DNA from: Bacilli bacterium
GTDB lineage: Bacteria; Bacillota_I; Bacilli_A; RF39; UBA660
Length of the DNA stretch: 33,481 nucleotides
Direction: 5' to 3'
Assembly (NCBI GenBank): GCA_900772095.1
Contig: CAAGQJ010000049.1
Span: 1 to 33,481, forward strand
Within the stretch, counting starts at the first letter, position 1, and each line of letters begins with the position of its first letter. Position numbers and translations under genes: made by a program. The notes beneath the pieces were generated by a model. It was not told where the DNA came from. It saw only the letters and a program-made list of their open reading frames with translations, and made no database searches. Shown here piece after piece: positions 14,827 through 23,283 of the stretch.

Positions 14827-15354
14827 AGTTATTATATAGTATCCAATTTTCAATATTGCTATAATAGCAAAAACAATTATCAAGTAAAGCACTAAATTAC
14901 TTACTATAAACTCATTAAATACTATTATTAATAAACCCAAAATTACCAAAATAATATTCTTTATTAAACTTATTTTCCTATTATTATATATTAAGTATGA
15001 AATAACATTTCTTACTATAATTGTAATACCCAATAATATCATAAATGAATTAGGATTAATATTCTTAGTTATCACTATATAAGTAGGAATTATTAACAAT
15101 AATACACTTAATATTAAAGAACTAAGAAAATACTTCATATCAAGTTTTCTATAATTATCAAGTATCACCAAGTTTTCTATAGATATAACAATTACCATAA
15201 TAGGGAAACTATATAATAAAGTTACTGTACTTAAACTTCTATCATATTCATATGTTGCAATACACATAAGTATTAATAATATTCCCTCAAGCAAACTCAC
15301 TTTTCTTTTAAAATTCAATATTTCTTTATCATCTTCTAATAAATACTTTTTCAT
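14818..15354 (-). CDS. Hypothetical multi-pass membrane protein, 178 aa
   Basis: I do not recognise the family. After a charged cytoplasmic start (MKKYLLEDDKEILNFKRK) the protein has about six hydrophobic helices: LLEGILLILMCIA, VTLLYSFPIMVIVISI, YFLSSLILSVLLLIIPTYIV, FMILLGITIIVRNVISYL, NIILVILGLLIIVF and NLVLYLIIVFAIIAILKI. It ends in KK. The layout suggests three helical hairpins. No catalytic residues are evident in the loops. SD AGAGGTG precedes the start. It lies 34 nt downstream of the minus-strand HExxH gene, with no terminator seen between, so the two probably form one transcript. Confidence 0.75.
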   Translation of the reverse strand: MKKYLLEDDKEILNFKRKVSLLEGILLILMCIATYEYDRSLSTVTLLYSFPIMVIVISIENLVILDNYRKLDMKYFLSSLILSVLLLIIPTYIVITKNINPNSFMILLGITIIVRNVISYLIYNNRKISLIKNIILVILGLLIIVFNEFIVSNLVLYLIIVFAIIAILKIGYYIITKK

Positions 15355-15388
15355 ATTTTACACCTCTACTTAATTGTATAATATTTTC

Positions 15389-16651
15389 CTATATTTTTCT
15401 AGTATTTCTTTTCCTAATCAAACTTTTTACTTTCCTATCATAGAACTTATCCATTTCATCTATATAATTGTCTAAATTAATAGGCTTAAAATCTTTTCCT
15501 TTTCCAAAATCCACATAATCTAATAATCTATTATACTCTTGTTCTATTCGCATAGAAAAAAACTTAAAATATAATCCAAACATATTCTCTAAAGCCTTTG
15601 TACTATTAGTAATAGCTATTTTTTTTAATATATCATCATGCTTTTCTAAAAAATGATAACAAGTAGAATTTAATCTTTCATATATTGTAAAAGGCTGATA
15701 CACAGTTTTTTCTCTATCAAATATATAAATATTCCTTGAATGTAAATTTTCCGCCACTAAAGTAGCAATTCTTTGAACTCTTATCTCATTTATAATTTTA
15801 TTATTATTCTCTATATATATTCCAGAACCATCGTTATTTGCTTCTATTGCATGCACTATTTCATGAATAAGTGTTACATCAAGTTCCTTTTTATTAGAAC
15901 ATAATAATTTATAAATAGGAAACTTTAAATAAGAATAAGTTTTATTCCTTCCATTAGATTTTACCTGAGTTACACGCGCAATTTCACATTCATCTAGATT
16001 AACAGAACCTGCTACATCATTTATAGTTACATCAAAACCACTTTTTATAACTGAATTATATAGATTACTACCATATTTACTATATTTAATTAATAATCTA
16101 TAATAAGTTTTACGCAAACTCTTACGAGTTCTTATTATTTTATCAACTAACTCTTTAGTAATTTGTTCCTTATCAATACCATACTTATTCATACTATAAA
16201 TAAAATAATATCTATCATTTTTTATTTCGTTACCTAACTTTTCATCATCCATAAATAAATCATATTTAGAAGAAAAACAATCAATATCACTTTCGTCATA
16301 TGTAGGGCTAGTAAAAAAATTAAGAAAACTTGAAATTTCATCATATATTAAACTAATATCACATTTTTTTAAATTATTTACTATATAACTTATAAATTGT
16401 TCATCTAAAACATTTTTTATATGCTCATTTATTATCTTAAAATCTGTAATTACATCACTAGAATTTTTCTTAACATCAAACATATTATAGTATTTTTCAT
16501 CATCAGTAGGAAAAGAAGTAAAATCAAAATAGGTATTTAAAAATCTTTCTATGATTAAATACTTATATTCTTCTCCATAATATGAGATTAATTCTTCCAA
16601 TATATAATATTTATACTTATTAAAGTTATTTAATATCTTTTTACCATTCAT
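15389..16651 (-). CDS. Hypothetical protein with HExxH zinc-metalloprotease-like motif, 420 aa
   Basis: The protein matches no family I can name. The motif TLIHEIVHAIEANNDGSG, about two thirds along, has the HExxH zinc site in a hydrophobic helix. INEIRVQRIATLVAENLH, about 20 residues downstream, could give the third ligand (Glu). This order resembles gluzincin or minigluzincin folds. The N-terminal half is acidic, aromatic and helical with no signal peptide, so it is probably cytoplasmic. The C-terminus is basic (DRKVKSLIRKRNTRKI). The start at 16651 follows GGGTGAG by 5 nt; an in-frame TTG 12 nt upstream overlaps the SD. An extended -10 (TGATATAAT) lies at 16684-16676 on the minus strand. 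It is divergent from tdk. Confidence 0.75.
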   Translation of the reverse strand: MNGKKILNNFNKYKYYILEELISYYGEEYKYLIIERFLNTYFDFTSFPTDDEKYYNMFDVKKNSSDVITDFKIINEHIKNVLDEQFISYIVNNLKKCDISLIYDEISSFLNFFTSPTYDESDIDCFSSKYDLFMDDEKLGNEIKNDRYYFIYSMNKYGIDKEQITKELVDKIIRTRKSLRKTYYRLLIKYSKYGSNLYNSVIKSGFDVTINDVAGSVNLDECEIARVTQVKSNGRNKTYSYLKFPIYKLLCSNKKELDVTLIHEIVHAIEANNDGSGIYIENNNKIINEIRVQRIATLVAENLHSRNIYIFDREKTVYQPFTIYERLNSTCYHFLEKHDDILKKIAITNSTKALENMFGLYFKFFSMRIEQEYNRLLDYVDFGKGKDFKPINLDNYIDEMDKFYDRKVKSLIRKRNTRKI

Positions 16652-16749
16652 ATTCTCACCCAAAATTTGTTTTGTATTATATCATATTTTTACAATTTTT
16701 ACTAGCATATTCCTTCAAAAAAATATATAATTGATATGGAGGGTAGGAT

Positions 16750-17376
16750 ATGGGTAAGTTACATTTTAAATATGGTACCATGAATTCTGGTAAAACATTT
16801 GAAATACTAAGAACAGCACATAATTATGAAGAAAATGGTTACAAAGTCATTATAATTAAACCAAGCGTAGATTTAAAGGGTGATAAATCAATTGTTTCAA
16901 GAGTAGGTATGAAAAGAGACGTTGACTATTTGATAACCCCTTCGATGAAAATATCTTCAATATATGATGGCTCTGCACAAGTTATTTTAGCAGACGAGGC
17001 ACAATTTTTTACCAAAAAACAAATTGATGACCTATGGCTACTAACAAAAAATAAAGATGTTACAGTATTTTGCTTCGGACTTAAAACAGATTTTCTATCT
17101 AATAGTTTTCCAGGTTCTAGAAGACTATTTGAATTAGCAGATAAAATAGAAGAAGTAACCACTTTATGTAAATGCGGTAATAAAGCCATGTTTAATCTTA
17201 GAATGTTAAATGGTAATCCAATTTTCGATGGAGACCAAGTATCTATAGATGGTTTTGGTGATGTAACATACACACCAGTATGTGGTTTGTGCTATATTAA
17301 AAAATTTGAAATAGCAAAGAAAAATAATAAAACAAATAAAAAAGAATTATTTGAACAAGAGGAGATGAACGTATGA
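16750..17376 (+). CDS. tdk: Thymidine kinase (type II)
   Basis: The enzyme phosphorylates thymidine with ATP in the pyrimidine salvage pathway. The 208 aa protein starts with the P-loop GTMNSGKT (residues 9-16), then has the Walker B-type VILADEAQF with the catalytic Glu, the ITPSMKI segment, and the lasso region DQVSIDGFGDVTYTPVCGLC, where Tyr/Val backbone contacts bind thymidine. Four cysteines (CKC and CGLC) form the structural zinc site. SD GGAGGGTAGG is 3-4 nt before the ATG. The stop overlaps the ppdK start (ATGA), so the two are translationally coupled although metabolically unrelated. Confidence 0.96.
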   Translation: MGKLHFKYGTMNSGKTFEILRTAHNYEENGYKVIIIKPSVDLKGDKSIVSRVGMKRDVDYLITPSMKISSIYDGSAQVILADEAQFFTKKQIDDLWLLTKNKDVTVFCFGLKTDFLSNSFPGSRRLFELADKIEEVTTLCKCGNKAMFNLRMLNGNPIFDGDQVSIDGFGDVTYTPVCGLCYIKKFEIAKKNNKTNKKELFEQEEMNV

Positions 17377-20003
17377 AATATATATATAATTTCAATGAAG
17401 GAAATAAGGATATGAAAAATATTCTTGGAGGCAAAGGCGCTAATCTTGCCGAAATGACAAGTTTAGGAATAGCAGTACCAAGTGGTTTTACTATTTCTAG
17501 TGAAGTTTGTAATTTATACTATGAAAACAATAAAGAATTACCAAAAGAAATAGAAGAAGAAATAGAAAAACACATAGAAGATTTAGAAAAAATAAGTGGT
17601 AAAAAATTTGGTGATTTAAAAAATCCACTTTTAGTATCAGTTAGAAGTGGTGCTAGAGTAAGTATGCCAGGAATGATGGATACTATACTTAATTTAGGAT
17701 TAAACGATGAAGTAGCAAATTCCTTTGCAAAAAAAACAAATAATGAAAGATTTGCATACGACTGCTATCGTAGGTTTATTCAAATGTATGCAGATGTAGT
17801 TATGAATTTACCAAAAAGTTCATTTGAAGGCTTATTTGATAGGATAAAAGAAGAAAAAGGTGTTAAATTAGATACAGACCTTACAAGCTTAGATTTAAAA
17901 GAAATAGTCTCAAGATACAAAGACGAGTATCAAAAATTAACAGGAAAAGCTTTTCCTAGTTCCCCAAAAGAACAACTTTTAGAATCTGTCAAAGCAGTTT
18001 TTAGGTCATGGAATAACGAAAGAGCAATTACTTATAGAAGAATTAACGACATACCATCAATCTGGGGAACTGCAGTCAATGTTCAAGAAATGGTTTATGG
18101 TAACGGAGGAGAAAACTCTGGTACAGGAGTAGCATTTACCAGAAATCCTTCAACTGGAGAAAAAAAACTATATGGTGAATATTTAATTAATGCTCAAGGA
18201 GAAGACGTAGTCGCAGGCATTAGAACTCCTCAAGAGATTAATACTCTAAAAGAAGTTTTGCCAAAATGTTACGATGAATTTGTCAAAATATGTGACTTGC
18301 TAGAAAAACACTATCGTGATATGCAAGACATGGAATTTACAATAGAAGATGGAAAACTTTACATACTACAAACAAGAAATGGCAAAAGAACAGCCCAAGC
18401 TTCCATTAAAATAGCAGTTGATTTAGTAAAAGAAGGAATGATTACCAAAGAAGAAGCCCTAATGAAGGTTGATGCTAGAAGTCTAGACCAATTATTACAC
18501 AATACTTTTAGTGAAAACTCTCTAAAAAATGGTAAAGTTATTGCCAAAGGATTACCAGCTTCACCCGGAGCAGGTTTTGGCAAGATATATTTCAGCGCTA
18601 GCAAACTTAAAACTGCTAAAGAAAATGGTGAAGAAAATTTAATTCTAGTTAGAAACGAAACATCACCTGAAGATATAGAAGGAATGCTTATTGCTAATGG
18701 TATATTAACTATTCGTGGAGGAATGACAAGTCACGCCGCTGTTGTAGCCCGCGGCATGGGAACTCCTTGTGTTTCAGGATGCGAAGAATTAAAAATTGAT
18801 GAAGATAAAAAAATACTAATTACCAAAGATGGATTAGTATTTAATGAAAAAGATTACATTAGCTTAGATGGTAGTACTGGTATGGTATATGGAGAAAAAC
18901 TTGAAATGGTTATGCCCACAATAAGCGGAGACTTTGAAACTTTTATGAATTGGGCTGACAGTTATAGGAAACTAGGAATACGTGCCAATGCAGATAATAA
19001 AAAAGACGCAAAATATGCAAGAATGTTTGGAGCAGAAGGCATAGGACTTTGCAGAACCGAGCATATGTTCTTTAACGAAGAAAGAATATTTAATTTTAGA
19101 AAAATGATTGTAAGCAATAATACAGAAGAAAGAATAAAAGCCTTGAATAATATACTTCCATATCAAAGAAGTGATTTTGAGGATTTATATAAAGAAATGA
19201 AAGGCTATCCAGTAACAATTAGATTACTTGACCCACCTCTACATGAATTCTTACCAAAAGAAGAAGATGAAATAGAAAAACTTGCTATCAGTTTAAACAT
19301 TAGTAAAGAAGAACTTCATAATAGAATAGAACATTTAAAAGAATTTAATCCAATGATGGGTCACAGAGGATGCCGTTTAATTGTTACGTATCCCGAAATA
19401 GCTAAAATGCAAACTAGAGCAATCATTGAGGCAGGTTTAAATGTAAAAAAAGAAGGAATAGAAGTAACACCAGAAATTATGATTCCTTTAATATGTGACT
19501 TAAAAGAACTTGAATATGTAAAAAATATAATTACTGAAGAAATAAATGAAATTTTCAAAGAAAAAAATGAAAAAATCAAATATTTGATAGGTACAATGAT
19601 TGAACTTCCAAGAGCATGCCTAATCTCAGATGAACTTGCAAAGTCCGCAGAATTTTTTTCCTATGGTACAAATGATTTAACTCAAATGACATATGGGTTT
19701 TCAAGAGACGATGCCTCCAAGTTTTTAAATGATTATTACAGCAAATTTATATTTGAAACAGACCCTTTTGCCAAAGTAGATGATGTCGGGGTAGGAGAAC
19801 TTATGAAAATATCTATAGAAAAAGGAAAGAAAACAAGACCCGATATTAAACTTGGTATTTGCGGTGAACACGGTGGAGACCCTAGCACAATAGAATTTTG
19901 TAATAAAATAGGACTTGACTATGTATCATGTTCCCCATTTAGAATACCTATTGCAAGACTTGCAGCAGCTAAATCTGCAATTAATGCAAAAAATAATAAA
20001 TAA
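17373..20003 (+). CDS. ppdK: Pyruvate, phosphate dikinase
   Basis: PPDK interconverts pyruvate, ATP and Pi with phosphoenolpyruvate, AMP and PPi. In fermenters it often runs toward pyruvate, gaining ATP from PPi. The 876 aa length matches the family. In order: N-terminal ATP-grasp domain (GGKGANLAEMTSLG, SVRSGARVSMPGMMDTILNLG, QTRNGKRTAQA); swivelling phosphohistidine domain with GGMTSHAAVVARGMGTPCVSG (catalytic His454); and C-terminal PEP/pyruvate barrel (GIGLCRTEHMFF, MMGHRGCRL, GTMIELPRACL, GTNDLTQMTYGFSRDD and GICGEHGGDP with catalytic Cys830). No PPDK regulatory protein gene lies next to it. Confidence 0.98.
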   Translation: MKYIYNFNEGNKDMKNILGGKGANLAEMTSLGIAVPSGFTISSEVCNLYYENNKELPKEIEEEIEKHIEDLEKISGKKFGDLKNPLLVSVRSGARVSMPGMMDTILNLGLNDEVANSFAKKTNNERFAYDCYRRFIQMYADVVMNLPKSSFEGLFDRIKEEKGVKLDTDLTSLDLKEIVSRYKDEYQKLTGKAFPSSPKEQLLESVKAVFRSWNNERAITYRRINDIPSIWGTAVNVQEMVYGNGGENSGTGVAFTRNPSTGEKKLYGEYLINAQGEDVVAGIRTPQEINTLKEVLPKCYDEFVKICDLLEKHYRDMQDMEFTIEDGKLYILQTRNGKRTAQASIKIAVDLVKEGMITKEEALMKVDARSLDQLLHNTFSENSLKNGKVIAKGLPASPGAGFGKIYFSASKLKTAKENGEENLILVRNETSPEDIEGMLIANGILTIRGGMTSHAAVVARGMGTPCVSGCEELKIDEDKKILITKDGLVFNEKDYISLDGSTGMVYGEKLEMVMPTISGDFETFMNWADSYRKLGIRANADNKKDAKYARMFGAEGIGLCRTEHMFFNEERIFNFRKMIVSNNTEERIKALNNILPYQRSDFEDLYKEMKGYPVTIRLLDPPLHEFLPKEEDEIEKLAISLNISKEELHNRIEHLKEFNPMMGHRGCRLIVTYPEIAKMQTRAIIEAGLNVKKEGIEVTPEIMIPLICDLKELEYVKNIITEEINEIFKEKNEKIKYLIGTMIELPRACLISDELAKSAEFFSYGTNDLTQMTYGFSRDDASKFLNDYYSKFIFETDPFAKVDDVGVGELMKISIEKGKKTRPDIKLGICGEHGGDPSTIEFCNKIGLDYVSCSPFRIPIARLAAAKSAINAKNNK

Positions 20004-20021
20004 ACCAAAAAAGGAGTAAAA

Positions 20022-20738
20022 ATGAAAAATGAAATTAAAATTGGTAATATAGCTTACCCATTAATCAATAGTGATAACTCTTACAGAAATAGTTTATTAT
20101 ATGTTGACAAAGATGAAAATAATAATATAATTTCCATTTCCCTAGAGTGTTACTTTGATACTGCAAAAAAAGATAGCGAAGACATTGAGCCATCATTAAT
20201 AATTAATACAATTGACATGAAACCTACAAATACCCTAAAAGGATTTAATTTTGAAGTTAAAACTGCTGAAGAAGCAGATGATAGAGAAGACACTTTTTAT
20301 TATTATGAGCATGAACCTTTCGAAAATTATAAACTTATTATAAATGATTATGATGATAAAAAAGCAAATATTAGTATTGTAGGTAATGCTATTATAGATG
20401 GATATAAAGACCCATACGAAACCAAAAAAATAGAACTTAATTGTGAACTACCCGTAAAAATAACAAAAAAGCCACAACTAAAATTTAATGCAAAATCTAA
20501 TAAAATACCACTAAGCTTTTTAGCAACAAAATCCAAATTTGTTTTTTATGATAATCGACTAGAAATATATAGAAAATCTAAATTAATAAAAACAATCAAG
20601 TACGAAGAAATTAATGAAATTAAAATTAAAAAAAATGTAAAAAACACTGTTCTTATAAATTACACAAATGATAAATTAAATATTTATAAAGTATCTGACG
20701 AAATATGTACAAAAATAAAAAATATTATAAATAAATAA
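20022..20738 (+). CDS. Hypothetical protein, 238 aa, with possible C-terminal PH-like domain
   Basis: I do not recognise this protein. It is acidic in the first two thirds, where alternating beta-type stretches (LIINTIDMKP, GFNFEVKTAEE, YKLIINDYDD, KIELNCELPVKI) suggest a beta-sandwich. The last 70 residues (SKFVFYDNRLEIYRKSKLIKTIKYEEINEIKIKK...) look like a bacterial PH or GRAM-type fold, with the typical 'I.Y.EI..I' strand. No signal peptide or membrane helix is visible. It starts 18 nt after ppdK with SD AAAGGAG and is probably co-transcribed with it, but any link to PPDK is unknown. Confidence 0.7.
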   Translation: MKNEIKIGNIAYPLINSDNSYRNSLLYVDKDENNNIISISLECYFDTAKKDSEDIEPSLIINTIDMKPTNTLKGFNFEVKTAEEADDREDTFYYYEHEPFENYKLIINDYDDKKANISIVGNAIIDGYKDPYETKKIELNCELPVKITKKPQLKFNAKSNKIPLSFLATKSKFVFYDNRLEIYRKSKLIKTIKYEEINEIKIKKNVKNTVLINYTNDKLNIYKVSDEICTKIKNIINK

Positions 20739-20840
20739 TTTCAATTGAATATGAAGTATGCTATCAAAAATGGAAGATTGGATTAAATAAATTTTTATAG
20801 TATAAAAATCACTTAATTTATATTAGTATATTAACGCCAA

Positions 20841-20869
20841 TTGACATTTTCATAAAAATATAGCATATT
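20841..20869 (+). promoter_or_regulatory. Sigma-A promoter of a candidate small RNA upstream of arcA
   Basis: A perfect -35 TTGACA (20841-20846) is followed after 17 nt by CATATT (20864-20869, 4 of 6). Transcription would begin near 20876. Confidence 0.6.
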
Positions 20870-20875
20870 TAAACT

Positions 20876-20980
20876 GAACTTAAAAAGTGTGAAAATGTTT
20901 TTCACTTTCAGATGATGCGACTAATAAATAATCTTGATTAAGAATGTAGAGCAACTTCATCAAACGATGGAGTTTTTTTA
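20876..20980 (+). ncRNA. Candidate small RNA or regulatory leader before the arginine deiminase operon
   Basis: The 304 nt gap 20739-21042 has no gene, but it holds a complete transcription unit of about 105 nt: a promoter at 20841-20869, a bulged 10 bp hairpin at 20884-20908 and a strong terminator at 20954-20980. A second promoter for arcA follows (20990-21018), so this RNA is either independent or an attenuated leader. I found no T-box consensus and no riboswitch I recognise. A 9-codon frame with one Arg codon (ATG ATG CGA..., from about 20912) lacks an SD. The first 100 nt of the gap (20739-20840) show only AT-rich sequence. Confidence 0.45.
20954..20980 (+). terminator. Intrinsic terminator upstream of arcA
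   Basis: AACTTCATC (20954-20962) and GATGGAGTT (20967-20975) form a 9 bp stem with one G-U pair and an AAAC loop, ending in seven T's. Confidence 0.85.
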
Positions 20981-20989
20981 TAAATATGT

Positions 20990-21018
20990 TTACTTTAACT
21001 TAATTATTTGTTACAATT
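20990..21018 (+). promoter_or_regulatory. Putative sigma-A promoter of the arc operon
   Basis: TTTACT (20990-20995), 17 nt, TACAAT (21013-21018). The predicted start near 21025 lies just before the SD AGGAGG (21031-21036) of arcA. Confidence 0.55.
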
Positions 21019-21042
21019 AATACATAATAAGGAGGATTTGTA

Positions 21043-22284
21043 ATGAATGCAATTAACGTAACAAGTGAAATAAAACCACTTAAAAAAGTATTACTGCATA
21101 GACCAGGTAAAGAATTATTAAACTTAACACCAGATTCATTAAGTAGATTATTATTTGATGATATACCATACTTACCTGATGCTATCAAGGAACATGAAGA
21201 ATTTGTTTCTATTTTAAAAGAAAACGGAGTAGAAGTTTTATTCCTTGAAGATTTAATGGCTGAAGTATTATCCATCAATGAAGAAATTAAAGAAAAGTTC
21301 ATAAAACAATTTATTTATGAAGCTGGAATTAAGACGCCAAAATATAGAACAGCGATGTTTAATTTCTTAAATAGTTATGATAATATGAAAGAATTAGTTT
21401 TAAAAACAATGGAAGGAGTTCAAATAAGAGAACTTGATAAAGAAGAATTAGATGAGAATAAATCACTTATTGATTTAGTTACCCTAGATTCAGATTTTTT
21501 AGCAGACCCTATGCCAAACTTGTATTTTACTAGAGACCCTTTTGCAAGTATCGGTAATGGAGTATCCTTAAATAAAATGTATTCTGTAACTAGAAATAGA
21601 GAAACTATATATGCCGAATATATCTTTCAATTTCATCCAGATTTTAAAGATAAATTAGACTTATATTATAATAGATATAATCCATATCATATTGAAGGTG
21701 GAGACATATTAAATTTAAATGAACACATACTAGCAATTGGTATTTCTCAAAGAACTGAGCCAAATTCAATTGACCAAATAAGTAAAAATTTATTTAAAGA
21801 CCCAAATTGTAAAATTGATACAGTTTTAGCATTTAATATCCCATCATCACGTGCCTTTATGCATTTAGATACTGTATTTACACAAATAGATTATGATAAA
21901 TTTACATATCATCCTGGAATTATGGGAACACTTAAAGTATATGAAATTACCGAAGGAGATGACCCAGATTCCGATGAGGATTTAAATGTAAAACTAATTG
22001 AAGATAGTTTACAAAACATTTTAGAAAAATACTTAGAAAGAAAAATTACTTTAATACCATGCGCTAATGGTGATAAAATAGCAGCAGAAAGAGAACAATG
22101 GAATGACGGCTCAAATACACTTTGCATAGCGCCTGGCGTAGTAGTAGTTTATGATAGAAATAATATAACAAACGAAATATTAAGAAAAAACGGAATAAAA
22201 GTACTTGAAATGAAAAGCGCAGAACTATCAAGAGGTAGAGGCGGTCCTAGATGTATGAGTATGCCACTAGAAAGAGAGGAATAA
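21043..22284 (+). CDS. arcA: Arginine deiminase
   Basis: ArcA converts arginine to citrulline and ammonia, the first step of the arginine deiminase pathway. The 413 aa protein is a pentein-fold enzyme with LPNLYFTRDPFASIG-type substrate contacts (here MPNLYFTRDPFASIGNG), HIEGGDIL (catalytic His and Glu region), HLDTVFTQID with a second catalytic His, and the nucleophile in GRGGPRCMSMPLERE (Cys404). Length and motif order are typical. Start ATG 21043, SD AGGAGG. It heads an operon with arcB (1 nt gap), arcC and a transporter. Ammonia release may also help acid resistance. Confidence 0.98.
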   Translation: MNAINVTSEIKPLKKVLLHRPGKELLNLTPDSLSRLLFDDIPYLPDAIKEHEEFVSILKENGVEVLFLEDLMAEVLSINEEIKEKFIKQFIYEAGIKTPKYRTAMFNFLNSYDNMKELVLKTMEGVQIRELDKEELDENKSLIDLVTLDSDFLADPMPNLYFTRDPFASIGNGVSLNKMYSVTRNRETIYAEYIFQFHPDFKDKLDLYYNRYNPYHIEGGDILNLNEHILAIGISQRTEPNSIDQISKNLFKDPNCKIDTVLAFNIPSSRAFMHLDTVFTQIDYDKFTYHPGIMGTLKVYEITEGDDPDSDEDLNVKLIEDSLQNILEKYLERKITLIPCANGDKIAAEREQWNDGSNTLCIAPGVVVVYDRNNITNEILRKNGIKVLEMKSAELSRGRGGPRCMSMPLEREE

Positions 22285-22285
22285 T

Positions 22286-23281
22286 ATGATTGAAGATTTA
22301 AAAAATCGTGATTTTCTTAAATTATTAGATTACACAGAAGAAGAAATATTATATTTGATTTCCCTAGCAGAAGACTTCAAGAAAAAGAAAAAAGAAGGCA
22401 TTGAACATCAATACTTAAAAGGTAAAAATGTTGCTTTGATTTTTGAAAAAGATTCTACTAGAACGAGATGCTCCTTTGAAGTTGCATCCTATGATTTAGG
22501 AATGCACGTCACATATTTAGGACCTACTGGTTCACAAATGGGTAAAAAAGAAAGCATAAAAGATACAGCAAGAGTACTATCTGCAATATATGATGGTATA
22601 GAATATCGAGGTTTTGACCAAAGTATAGTCGAAGAACTTGCACAGTATTCTAATGTTCCAGTATGGAATGGTTTAACAAATGAATTTCATCCAACTCAAA
22701 TGCTCGCAGATATGATGACTATAAAAGAACATTTTGGATATTTAAAAGGCTTAAACTTTGTATTTATGGGTGACGCAAGAAATAATGTTGCCAATTCATT
22801 AATGGTTGCATGTTCAAAGTTAGGTTTAAACTATACCTGTATAGCACCAGAATCCTTATTTCCAAAAACTGAACTAGTAAGTATTTGCAAAGAAGAAGCA
22901 AGAAAAAATAACAGCACTATAAAACTTACTAGTGATGTAGACGAAGGAATTAAAAATGCTAATATAATCTATACTGATGTATGGGTTTCAATGGGCGAAG
23001 ATGATAGTGTTTGGAATGAAAGAATAAATTTATTATGTAACTATCAAGTAAATAAAAACGTAATAGAAAAAGCAAGTAAAGATGTTATCTTTTTACACTG
23101 CCTTCCATCTTTCCATAACTTAAATACAAAAATAGGAAAAGAAATAGGAGAAAAGTTTGGAATAAACGAGATGGAAGTAACAGATGAAGTATTTGAAAGC
23201 AACATTTCTAAAGTATTTGAAGAAGCAGAAAATAGAATGCATACAATTAAAGCAGTTATGTATGCTACTATGAGGGAATAA
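22286..23281 (+). CDS. arcB: Ornithine carbamoyltransferase (catabolic context)
   Basis: In the deiminase pathway this enzyme phosphorolyses citrulline to ornithine and carbamoyl phosphate. The 331 aa protein has the carbamoyl-phosphate loop STRTRCSFEVA (residues 57-67), HPTQMLADMMT, the domain-linking FMGDARNNVANSLMVA, and the ornithine-site HCLPSFHNL (HCLP). Sequence alone does not separate anabolic from catabolic types, but the position between arcA and arcC supports the catabolic role. It begins 1 nt after arcA and ends 2 nt before arcC, so the operon is tightly packed. Confidence 0.97.
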   Translation: MIEDLKNRDFLKLLDYTEEEILYLISLAEDFKKKKKEGIEHQYLKGKNVALIFEKDSTRTRCSFEVASYDLGMHVTYLGPTGSQMGKKESIKDTARVLSAIYDGIEYRGFDQSIVEELAQYSNVPVWNGLTNEFHPTQMLADMMTIKEHFGYLKGLNFVFMGDARNNVANSLMVACSKLGLNYTCIAPESLFPKTELVSICKEEARKNNSTIKLTSDVDEGIKNANIIYTDVWVSMGEDDSVWNERINLLCNYQVNKNVIEKASKDVIFLHCLPSFHNLNTKIGKEIGEKFGINEMEVTDEVFESNISKVFEEAENRMHTIKAVMYATMRE

Positions 23282-23283
23282 CT

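Noticed and set aside
16926..17273. 115 aa minus-strand open frame inside tdk
   Set aside because: Antisense shadow of the thymidine kinase coding sequence.
20912..20941. Nine-codon leader peptide (MMRLINNLD) upstream of arcA
   Set aside because: No SD, only one arginine codon, and no visible alternative pairing that would depend on its translation.
20876..21042. T-box or known amino-acid riboswitch before arcA
   Set aside because: No T-box consensus (AGNGTGGNACCGCG-type) and no recognised aptamer. Only a promoter, hairpin and terminator can be supported.
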